From positions 1 through 6,871 of the forward strand of contig DUES01000209.1 in NCBI GenBank assembly GCA_011192055.1: a DNA stretch of 6,871 nt, given 5' to 3'. A model generated the notes under the pieces. It was not told where the DNA came from. It did not search any database and was given only the letters and a program-made list of their open reading frames with translations. Source of the DNA: Dehalococcoidia bacterium. Lineage in GTDB: Bacteria > Chloroflexota > Dehalococcoidia > Dehalococcoidales > Fen-1064. The translations under genes and the position numbers were made by a program. Below, piece after piece: positions 1 to 5,764 of this stretch; the first letter of the stretch is position 1; each line of letters starts with the position of its first letter.

Positions 1-132
1 CATCTAGTCCTCCAACTTACGAGTAGCTTTCTTCGAAAGCATAGTGGAATAATTAATGCTTAGTTAAAAATGACCGTTGGGTTATTTTCTCTTGCTTCAT
101 CTGGATTAGCAAAAGATTAGCAGAAAACATAA

Positions 133-165
133 AAGCCCTTCAAGTATCTTCTACTTCAAGGGCTT
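133..165 (-). terminator. Rho-independent terminator of the tRNA-Arg gene
   Basis: The arms aagccctt (133-140) and aagggctt (158-165) pair. A C:C mismatch and a second 5-bp stem (142-146 with 152-156) follow, closed by a 5-nt loop. Read on the minus strand, the hairpin sits 17 nt past the tRNA 3' end and is followed by TTTTATGTTTT, a broken T-tract. Position, orientation and T-tract fit an intrinsic terminator for the tRNA transcript. On the plus strand the hairpin is not followed by a T-tract. Confidence 0.8.
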
Positions 166-181
166 CTCTAGTCTCAAGAAC

Positions 182-257
182 TGGTACCCCTGGTGCGACT
201 CGAACGCACGACACACGGTTTAGGAAACCGTTGCTCTATCCTCTGAGCTACAGGGGC
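182..257 (-). tRNA. trnR: tRNA-Arg, anticodon CCU
   Basis: The reverse complement folds as a full 76-nt cloverleaf. The 7-bp acceptor stem (GCCCCTG with CAGGGGT) has a terminal G:U pair, discriminator A and an encoded CCA. The D arm is GCTC/GAGC and the anticodon stem ACGGT/ACCGT encloses loop TTCCTAA. The T arm GTGCG/CGCAC has loop TTCGAGT, and the variable region is 5 nt. The anticodon CCU (plus-strand 222-224, agg) reads the arginine codon AGG. All stems pair, with no intron or truncation. It is transcribed away from the carboxyltransferase genes. Confidence 0.97.
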
Positions 258-270
258 TCCGACACTACCG

Positions 271-279
271 ATTATAACA
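271..279 (-). promoter_or_regulatory. Extended -10 promoter of the tRNA-Arg gene
   Basis: On the minus strand the sequence reads TGTTATAAT, a perfect extended -10 (TG-n-TATAAT). Its end is 14 nt before the tRNA 5' end, placing transcription start near 264. The -35 position for a 17-nt spacer (294-299) reads GTGACT, a weak match, which fits an extended -10 promoter. That -35 region overlaps the -35 box of the divergent plus-strand promoter. Confidence 0.7.
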
Positions 280-288
280 TGCCCTTCC

Positions 289-318
289 TTGTCAGTCACT
301 ACCTCCAGTTGCTATACT
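289..318 (+). promoter_or_regulatory. Sigma-70-type promoter of the carboxyltransferase operon
   Basis: TTGTCA (289-294) and TATACT (313-318) are separated by 18 nt. The -10 box is preceded by TG-C, making it an extended -10 (TGCTATACT). Predicted start is near 325, giving a leader of about 50 nt before the ATG at 375. The leader ends in AGGAGG at 363-368, 6 nt before the ATG. No terminator-like fold is seen in this leader. Confidence 0.65.
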
Positions 319-374
319 AGTCTCCAGCACCCCCCATAGCTATCTGCAAGGTCCCGGCTATCAGGAGGCCGTTC

Positions 375-1925
375 ATGGTATGGCAACCGGAGATTGACGA
401 ACTTAAGCACCGCATGAAACTCGCCGCGCAGATGGGCGGCAAAGAGGGTATTGAACGGCAGCATTCCCAGGGCAAACTTACCGTCCGGGAACGAATTGAC
501 CTCCTTGCCGACCCCGGTTCCACCGAAGAAATTGGCGGTCTTGCCGGCAGCGCTACTTATGAAAACGACCAACTGAAAGACTTCAAACCGGCCAATACCG
601 TCATCGGAACTCTTAATCTCAACGGACGCAAGGTCGTCTTCAATGGAGGCGACTTCACAGTACGCGGCGGCGCTGCCGATGCCGCAATCGGTAACAAGAC
701 CGGCCACGCCGAGAGAATGGCCATCGAATGGCGGCTCCCATACGTCCGCCTCCTCGATGCCACCGGCGGCAGCGTCCGCACCTTTGAGCAGATTGGCCGC
801 ACCTATATCCCGGGCCGTGCCGATTCCGCCATGGCCGGACAACTTCTCTGCACGGTACCGGTGGTCTCCGCAGTGCTGGGCTCGGTGGCCGGACTGCCGG
901 CAATACAGGCCTGCCTGGCACACTTCAACCTGATGGTAAAGGACACCACCCAGGTATTCGTCGCCGGTCCGCCCGTGGTCAAGGCGGCACTGGGATATAC
1001 TATCCCCAAGGAAGACCTCGGCGACGATAACCTGGCAGCATACACCGGCGTTATTGACAACGTTGCCGGGAGCGAAGAGGAAGCGTTCGGGATGATACGC
1101 CGCTTCCTCAGCTACATGCCGCAAAACGTCTGGGAACTGCCGCAACGGGCAGAACCAGCCGACGACCCCAACCGCCGTGACGAGGAACTGCTCTCAATTA
1201 TCCCCCGCTCAAAACAAAGACTGTACAATCCGTATAAGATTTTGACCCATGTGCTCGACCGTGACTCCTTTTTCGAGATTGCCCCGTTCTACGGCAAATC
1301 ACGCGTCACGGGACTGGCACGTCTCAATGGCTATCCGGTCGGCGTGATGATAAACAACCCCGCACACCTGGGCGGCTCAATGGACCTCAGCGCCGGCGAT
1401 AAAGTATACCGGTTCCTTCAGCTATGTAATACGTTTCACCTGCCTATGGTCTACTTCGCCGACGAACCCGGTTTCATGGTCGGACTGGAATCGGAAAAGC
1501 AGGGTATTCTCCGTGCCGGTGCCAGAGTACTCACCACCACCAGCGATACACGTGTACCGTGGATATCCGTCATTATCCGCCAGTTATACGGGGTAGCCGG
1601 CGGCCTGCATTTCCGTCCCGGAGGGATGTTCAAGCGTTACGCGTGGCCTTCGGCCCACTGGGGTTCCATGCACATCCAGGGTGGCGCAATGGCCGCCTAC
1701 CGTCGGGAAATAGAGAACGCCCCCGACCCCGAGGCGAAACGTGAGGAGATAGAGCGTCGCCTTCAGGCAATTGCTTCTCCGTTCCGGACCGCTGAAGCCT
1801 TCGATATCGATGATATTATTGACCCGCGAGATACACGCCCGCTGCTTTGCAGCTTTATCGAAGCAGCCCGGGATATACTGAAAACACAGCTTGGTCCCTC
1901 GGATGGCCCGAGCTACCGTCCCTAG
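375..1925 (+). CDS. Acyl-CoA carboxylase beta-type carboxyltransferase, copy 1
   Basis: This 516-residue protein is full length for the carboxyltransferase family (PF01039; PccB/MmdA-like). Family members move CO2 between carboxybiotin and an acyl-CoA in the cytoplasm. Visible landmarks are GKLTVRERIDLLADPGS (33-49), DFTVRGG (93-99), DATGGSV (128-134), VAGPPVVKAALG (196-207), an NNP-GGSMD segment (328-337), EPGFMVG (364-370), YGVAGG (405-410), AWPSAHWGSM (423-432) and DIIDPRDTRPLL (480-491). Domains: N-terminal half about 1-260, C-terminal half about 270-510. The usual SGGAR and YGGAY motifs are altered to TGGSV and YGVAG, marking a divergent subgroup. The start is fixed by AGGAGG six nt upstream and by the MVWQPEI N-terminus shared with both downstream copies. 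Substrate unknown: propionyl-, methylmalonyl-, glutaconyl- or another acyl-CoA are all possible. Family assignment is firm; reaction is not. Confidence 0.95.
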   Translation: MVWQPEIDELKHRMKLAAQMGGKEGIERQHSQGKLTVRERIDLLADPGSTEEIGGLAGSATYENDQLKDFKPANTVIGTLNLNGRKVVFNGGDFTVRGGAADAAIGNKTGHAERMAIEWRLPYVRLLDATGGSVRTFEQIGRTYIPGRADSAMAGQLLCTVPVVSAVLGSVAGLPAIQACLAHFNLMVKDTTQVFVAGPPVVKAALGYTIPKEDLGDDNLAAYTGVIDNVAGSEEEAFGMIRRFLSYMPQNVWELPQRAEPADDPNRRDEELLSIIPRSKQRLYNPYKILTHVLDRDSFFEIAPFYGKSRVTGLARLNGYPVGVMINNPAHLGGSMDLSAGDKVYRFLQLCNTFHLPMVYFADEPGFMVGLESEKQGILRAGARVLTTTSDTRVPWISVIIRQLYGVAGGLHFRPGGMFKRYAWPSAHWGSMHIQGGAMAAYRREIENAPDPEAKREEIERRLQAIASPFRTAEAFDIDDIIDPRDTRPLLCSFIEAARDILKTQLGPSDGPSYRP

Positions 1926-1970
1926 GATTTCTACTATTCATTTCCCTGTCGTTTCTCACGGGAAATAAGA

Positions 1971-2000
1971 TTGATACAACGCCAGGTCATGGACTGTACT
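1971..2000 (+). promoter_or_regulatory. Possible internal promoter before carboxyltransferase copy 2
   Basis: TTGATA (1971-1976) is followed after 18 nt by TGTACT (1995-2000). The -35 matches consensus at 5 of 6 positions, the -10 at only 4 of 6. It lies in the 97-bp gap between copies 1 and 2, the largest gap in the putative operon, where copy 2 could be expressed separately. An upstream hairpin (1940-1946 with 1960-1966, 7 bp, 13-nt loop) lacks a T-tract and is not called a terminator. Confidence 0.3.
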
Positions 2001-2022
2001 TGGTAAAAAAAGGAGGGAAACC

Positions 2023-3585
2023 ATGGTGTGGCAACCGGAAATTGACGAACTTAATCACCGTAAAGAGCTTGCTGCGCGGATGGGCGGACCGGAAGGTATT
2101 GAACGCCAGCGCCGACGTGGTAAGCACACTGTACGGGAAAGAATCGACCTGCTGGCTGACCCCGGCTCTTTGCAGGAGATAGGCAGTCTTGCCGGCAGCG
2201 CTGTCTACGAGGACGATAAACTGGCCAGTTTTACACCGGCCAACTCGGTGCTGGGTATCTGCACGATAAACGGTCGTAAAGCTGTCCTCAGCGGTGGTGA
2301 TTTCACAGTACGGGGCGGTGCCGCCGATGCCGCCATCGGTGACAAACGGGGACGCGCCCAGCATATGGCATCCGAATGGCAAATCCCATACATCCGGCTT
2401 CTGGATGCAACCGGCGGGAGTGTCCGCACCTTTGAAAAGATAGGGCGCACCTATATACCTATTAATCCCGGGAGCTATGGAATACAGAAGCTGCTCTGTG
2501 AGGTACCGGTTGTCTCAATGGTGCTCGGTTCTGTGGCCGGACTCCCCGCAGTAGAGGCCTGTCTTGCCCATTTCAATGTCATGGTCAAGGGTATCAGCCA
2601 GGTATTCCCGGGTGGTCCCCCGGTCGTTAAAGCAGCCCTGGGATACGACATTACCAAGGAGGACCTCGGAGACGAGAGTACCCAGGCTCCCGCAGGTGTC
2701 ATTGATAACGTTGCTGAGAGTGAACAGGAAGCCTTTGAAATGGTCAGGCGTTTCCTCAGCTACCTGCCGCAGAATATCTGGGAATTGCCACCGCGAGCAG
2801 AACCAGCCGATGACCCAAACCGTCGTGACGAAGAACTGCTATCTATTATTCCCCGCAACCGGAAACGGGGTTACAACGCCCGCGCTATTCTGAATCACGT
2901 CCTTGACCGCGACTCCTTCTTTGAAATCGGCCAGTTCTCCGGACGGTCACGCATGGTCGGCCTGGGCCGTGTTGACGGCTATCCGGTCGGCGTGATGATT
3001 AACAACCCGATGTTCCTCGGTGGTTCGATGAATGTAGCGGCTGGAAATAAGGTAATACGCTTCCTGCAATTGATTGATACCTTCCACCTGCCCATGGTCT
3101 ACTTTGCCGACGAACCCGGCTTCCTGGTCGGCCTGGAATCCCAGAAAGAGGGCATTGTCCGTGCGGGTGCCAAGATGTTATGCGCCACATTCCAGACCCG
3201 GGTACCCTGGATAACCTTCGCCATCCGCCAGCTCTATGGTGTCGCCGGTCAGTGCCATGACCCCGGGGGTGGTACCGGAGATGGCATGTTTAAGCGGGTC
3301 GCCTGGCCATCGGCAAACTGGGGCTCGATGCACATAGAAGGGGGGGCCAGGGCTGCCTACCGCAGGGATATTGAGAACGCCGAAGACCCGGCGGCGAAAC
3401 AGCAGGAAATAGAGCGCAAGCTGCAGGCTCTGGCGTCACCATTCCGCACTGCTGAAGCATTTAATATCGAGGACATCATTGACCCACGAGATACACGCCC
3501 GATATTGTGCGACTTTATTAACGCAGCACAGCAAGTAACGAAAACCCAGCTCGGACCTACTTTCGGACCGAGCTTCCAGCCTTAG
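2023..3585 (+). CDS. Acyl-CoA carboxylase beta-type carboxyltransferase, copy 2
   Basis: This 520-residue paralog of its neighbours has the same two-domain carboxyltransferase layout. Landmarks: TVRERIDLLADPGS (36-49), DFTVRGG (93-99), DATGGSV (128-134), GGPPVVKAALG (197-207), EPGFLVG (364-370), YGVAGQ (405-410), AWPSANWGSM (427-436) and DIIDPRDTRPIL (484-495). It differs from the other copies in a 4-residue, glycine-rich insertion just after YGVAGQ (about 411-422, CHDPGGGTGDGM), next to the expected acyl-CoA/biotin site. The RRRGKHTVRER segment has His where the others have Leu. The start is set by AGGAGGG (2011-2017) five nt before the ATG. It is the middle gene, 97 bp after copy 1 and 13 bp before copy 3. 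Family is certain, substrate unknown. It may be a substrate-specific isozyme or pair with another copy in a mixed hexamer; this is inference. Confidence 0.95.
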   Translation: MVWQPEIDELNHRKELAARMGGPEGIERQRRRGKHTVRERIDLLADPGSLQEIGSLAGSAVYEDDKLASFTPANSVLGICTINGRKAVLSGGDFTVRGGAADAAIGDKRGRAQHMASEWQIPYIRLLDATGGSVRTFEKIGRTYIPINPGSYGIQKLLCEVPVVSMVLGSVAGLPAVEACLAHFNVMVKGISQVFPGGPPVVKAALGYDITKEDLGDESTQAPAGVIDNVAESEQEAFEMVRRFLSYLPQNIWELPPRAEPADDPNRRDEELLSIIPRNRKRGYNARAILNHVLDRDSFFEIGQFSGRSRMVGLGRVDGYPVGVMINNPMFLGGSMNVAAGNKVIRFLQLIDTFHLPMVYFADEPGFLVGLESQKEGIVRAGAKMLCATFQTRVPWITFAIRQLYGVAGQCHDPGGGTGDGMFKRVAWPSANWGSMHIEGGARAAYRRDIENAEDPAAKQQEIERKLQALASPFRTAEAFNIEDIIDPRDTRPILCDFINAAQQVTKTQLGPTFGPSFQP

Positions 3586-3598
3586 AAGGAGGATACAA

Positions 3599-5155
3599 AT
3601 GGTCTGGCAACCTGAAATTGAAGAACTTGAGAAAAGAAAGCAACTGGCCCAGAAGATGGGTGGTCAAGCAGGTATCGATAAACAACATTCCCGGGGTAAG
3701 CTCACTGTACGGGAGCGGATTGATGCCCTGGCCGACCCCGGTTCACTCGAGGAGGTGGGCATTCTCGCTGGCAGCGCCCGGTACGAAGATGACAATCTGG
3801 TTGACTTCACCCCTGCCAATTCGGTAGCGGGTACCTGCACACTGAACGGACGCAAGGTAGCTTTCAGCGGGGGCGACTTTACAGTACGCGGCGGCGCCGC
3901 CGATGCTGCGGTCGGTAACAAGGGGGGATATGCCCAGCGCCTTGCTCTTGAGTGGCACATGCCCTATATCCGCCTTCTTGATGCTACCGGTGGCAGTGTC
4001 CGCACCTTTGAGCAGATAGGGCGTACCTATATTCCGGATGCCAATCCATACTGTGCGACAGCAGCAGAACTGCTCCGTACAGCACCGGTAGTATCGGCGG
4101 TGCTCGGTTCCGTTGCCGGGCTACCGGCGGTTGAAGCCTGCATAGCGCATTTCAACCTCATGGTCAAGGGGACCTCCCAGGTCTTCGCCGGTGGTCCTCC
4201 GGTTGTAAAAGCCGCTCTCGGTTATGACATAACCAAGGAAGAACTTGGTGACGAACGCAGCCAGATATACGATAGCGGTGTCATTGATAACCTGGCAGAA
4301 ACCGAGGAAGAAGCCTTCGACATAATCCGGCGTTTCCTGAGTTACCTCCCGCAGAATGTCTGGGAAATGCCGCCACGAGCGGAACCTTCGGATGACCCAA
4401 ACCGCCGGGAAGAAAAGCTGCTCTCCATCATCCCGCGAAAAAAGACACGGTCTTATAATCCTTACCAGATTCTGAAATTCGTCCTTGACCACAACTCGTT
4501 CTTTGAAATTACCCCATACTACGGGAAGTCCCGTATCACCGGATTCGCCCGTGTTAACGGCTACCCGGCGGGTGTAATGATTAACAACCCGATGCAGAAC
4601 GGTGGTTCGATGGATGTTGCCACCGGTTCGAAGGTAATACGCTTCATACAGCTTTGTGACCTCTTCCACCTGCCCATGGTCTACTTCGCCGATGAACCCG
4701 GTTTCACGGTAGGTACCGAAGCGCAGAAGCAGGGTATCGTCCGCGCCGGTGCCAAAATAGTACTGGCTACTATTAATACAAGGATGCCATGGATAACCTT
4801 TGTTACCCGCCAGCTATTCGGCGTAGCCGGACAACTGCATAACCGTCCCGGGGGCATGTATAAGCGTGTAGCATGGCCGTCCGGTCACTGGGGCTCGATG
4901 CATATTGAAGGTGGCGCCAGAGCTGCCTACCGCCGGGAGATTGAAAATGCCCCTGACCCCGTAGCGAAGCAGCAGGAGATAGAGCACAATCTCCAGATGA
5001 TTTCTTCACCATTCCGTACTGCTGAAGCGTTTAATATTGAAGATATCATAGACCCGCGTGACACCCGCCCGATATTATGTGATTTTATTGAAACCGCACA
5101 GGAGATGCTGAAAACCCAGCTGGGACCCAGCTATGGTCCTGTCTGGAACCCCTAG
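3599..5155 (+). CDS. Acyl-CoA carboxylase beta-type carboxyltransferase, copy 3
   Basis: This 518-residue third paralog begins 13 bp after copy 2 with AAGGAGG (3586-3592) ahead of its ATG, so the two are almost certainly co-transcribed. Landmarks: GKLTVRERIDALADPGS (33-49), DFTVRGG (93-99), DATGGSV (128-134), GGPPVVKAALG (198-208), EPGFTVG (366-372), FGVAGQ (407-412), AWPSGHWGSM (425-434) and DIIDPRDTRPIL (482-493). The conserved Tyr before GVAG is Phe here. The segment between GRTYIP and PVVSAVLG is one residue longer than in the other copies and differs in sequence, as does the loop before SGVIDNLA. It keeps a serine (DSGVID, residues 225-230) that resembles the SGVAD of canonical carboxyltransferases, where copies 1 and 2 have TG and AG. 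All expected family landmarks are present, so it is probably functional; substrate not determinable here. Confidence 0.95.
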   Translation: MVWQPEIEELEKRKQLAQKMGGQAGIDKQHSRGKLTVRERIDALADPGSLEEVGILAGSARYEDDNLVDFTPANSVAGTCTLNGRKVAFSGGDFTVRGGAADAAVGNKGGYAQRLALEWHMPYIRLLDATGGSVRTFEQIGRTYIPDANPYCATAAELLRTAPVVSAVLGSVAGLPAVEACIAHFNLMVKGTSQVFAGGPPVVKAALGYDITKEELGDERSQIYDSGVIDNLAETEEEAFDIIRRFLSYLPQNVWEMPPRAEPSDDPNRREEKLLSIIPRKKTRSYNPYQILKFVLDHNSFFEITPYYGKSRITGFARVNGYPAGVMINNPMQNGGSMDVATGSKVIRFIQLCDLFHLPMVYFADEPGFTVGTEAQKQGIVRAGAKIVLATINTRMPWITFVTRQLFGVAGQLHNRPGGMYKRVAWPSGHWGSMHIEGGARAAYRREIENAPDPVAKQQEIEHNLQMISSPFRTAEAFNIEDIIDPRDTRPILCDFIETAQEMLKTQLGPSYGPVWNP

Positions 5156-5159
5156 AAAG

Positions 5160-5188
5160 TTGCAGGTTTCAGTTCAGTACCGTATTAT
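5160..5188 (+). promoter_or_regulatory. Possible internal promoter before the ABM-domain gene
   Basis: TTGCAG (5160-5165) and TATTAT (5183-5188) are spaced exactly 17 nt apart in the 76-bp gap after carboxyltransferase copy 3. The -10 box is a 5/6 match, the -35 only 3/6. No terminator separates the genes, so read-through from the operon promoter is equally likely; this site would add expression of the small gene. Confidence 0.35.
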
Positions 5189-5231
5189 ACCGCCTATCCG
5201 GGTAATAAGCAGAAAATAAAGGAGGGAAAGA

Positions 5232-5519
5232 ATGGTAATCGTAGTAGCAATCCTGCAGGTAGCCGAGGGAAAGGGCAACGAGGTTGTTGAAGAATTCAAG
5301 AAACTCGTGGTAAAAGTCCGCCAGGACCCCGGAACAATCTCCTACAACATCAACCAGGCAATAGACAATCCGGACAAGATACTGGTCTACGAAAAGTACG
5401 AGGATATGGATGCCCTGAAGTACCACGGCGGTACCGAGCATTTCAAAGCGTTCGGGCAGGCCACGCGCTCCCTGTTTTCCGGTCGTGCCGACGTAACACT
5501 GTACAACGAGGTTGTCTAG
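5232..5519 (+). CDS. ABM-domain (YgiN-like) small protein
   Basis: This 95-residue protein fits the antibiotic biosynthesis monooxygenase family (PF03992), dimeric ferredoxin-like alpha/beta folds of about 90-110 residues. It shows a first strand (MVIVVAILQV, 1-10), a helix rich in Glu/Lys/Val (14-30), the DPGTISYNI turn and strand (32-40), the DNPDKILVYEKYED strand pair (45-58), and a helix with H65 and the EHFKAF block (69-74). The C-terminal strand is ADVTLYNEVV (86-95). Members include quinol and polyketide monooxygenases that need no metal or flavin, but also proteins of unknown function, so chemistry cannot be assigned. No signal peptide or cysteine is present, implying a cytoplasmic protein. 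AAGGAGGG (5219-5226) lies 5 nt before the ATG. Position 76 bp after the carboxyltransferases suggests co-expression and perhaps action on a shared pathway intermediate (inference). Confidence 0.9.
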   Translation: MVIVVAILQVAEGKGNEVVEEFKKLVVKVRQDPGTISYNINQAIDNPDKILVYEKYEDMDALKYHGGTEHFKAFGQATRSLFSGRADVTLYNEVV

Positions 5520-5571
5520 ACTTCAGACACTCAATGACCCTGGATAATTACAACTGTGAACCACGAAGCTT

Positions 5572-5597
5572 CACTTCCCGGTACAATCCGGGGAGTG
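5572..5597 (+). terminator. Strong hairpin, possible terminator of the carboxyltransferase/ABM operon
   Basis: The arms cacttcccgg (5572-5581) and ccggggagtg (5588-5597) form a 10-bp stem with one G:U pair and a 6-nt loop. It lies 52 nt past the ABM stop codon, the right place for an operon terminator. The downstream sequence (CGCTTCTGGTTTA) has scattered T but no clean T-tract, so it may act with Rho, protect the 3' end, or belong to the leader of the next gene. Confidence 0.45.
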
Positions 5598-5621
5598 CGC
5601 TTCTGGTTTATATGGTGGCTG

Positions 5622-5743
5622 TCAGAATGAAAGGTCCCTAAATTGCACTAAAAGGGGGCCTCTGATTTGCCCCGGTAGCCGGTCCACTACGGGCGCAGCC
5701 GTCCGGACGGAAATAGACGGCAATATCCGTTAAACAGACCGGC
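5622..5743 (+). promoter_or_regulatory. Foldable leader region upstream of the DUF4389 gene
   Basis: Several inverted repeats lie in the 245-bp gap before the DUF4389 ATG. An outer pair tcaga/tctga (5622-5626 with 5661-5665) encloses ggtccct (5633-5639) with agggggcc (5653-5660), with a bulge. The same GGGGC (5655-5659) could instead pair with GCCCC (5669-5673), so the two folds exclude each other. A distal pair gccggtc/gaccggc (5678-5684 with 5737-5743) encloses a perfect 12-bp palindrome ccgtccggacgg (5699-5710). The last arm ends 9 nt before the Shine-Dalgarno region. I match it to no known riboswitch class. A convincing promoter was not found; TTGTCT-15-GATAAT (5512-5538) is only a weak candidate. 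Confidence 0.35.
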
Positions 5744-5764
5744 TTTGTGGTGAGGAGGTGAAAG

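Larger units (their letters stand above)
375..5155 (+). repeat. Head-to-tail triplication of a carboxyltransferase gene
   Basis: Three genes of 516, 520 and 518 codons follow each other in the same direction. Each begins MVWQPEI and ends TQLGP-x-x-GP-x-x-x-P. Copies 1 and 2 align without a gap for about 412 residues. Copy 3 differs from copy 1 by two single-residue insertions (near residues 150 and 222). By eye most positions are identical in protein, while codons differ at many synonymous sites, so the duplications are not recent and have not been homogenised by gene conversion. Identity was not computed. Confidence 0.93.

Noticed and set aside
26..40. Small hairpin gctttc-ttc-gaaagc
   Set aside because: It has only a 6-bp stem with no T-tract or neighbouring gene end in view; no function can be supported. 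Positions 1-130 otherwise show no gene.
182..257. tRNA-Arg as an attachment site for an integrated element carrying the cluster
   Set aside because: Integration uses the tRNA 3' end, which faces away from the cluster. No integrase, and no repeat of the tRNA 3' end, was seen in the window.
312..1145. Long open frame on the minus strand (277 codons) opposite carboxyltransferase copy 1
   Set aside because: It is antisense to conserved catalytic motifs of copy 1, matches no family I recognise and recurs as shorter open stretches opposite copies 2 and 3, as expected from shared codon bias.
1940..1966. Hairpin between copies 1 and 2 as a terminator
   Set aside because: It has a 7-bp stem with a 13-nt loop and no following T-tract, so it is unlikely to stop transcription.
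1987..2382. Minus-strand open frame opposite the start of carboxyltransferase copy 2
   Set aside because: It is a shadow of copy 2; its sequence resembles the antisense frame of copy 1 because the sense genes are paralogs.
4121..4669. Minus-strand open frame (182 codons) opposite carboxyltransferase copy 3
   Set aside because: It lies wholly within a strongly supported gene and shows no recognisable domain; GC-skewed third positions explain it.
5622..5743. Known riboswitch class (cyclic-di-GMP, fluoride, cobalamin or Moco) before DUF4389
   Set aside because: The conserved core strings I know for these classes are not present; only generic stems and alternatives are seen.
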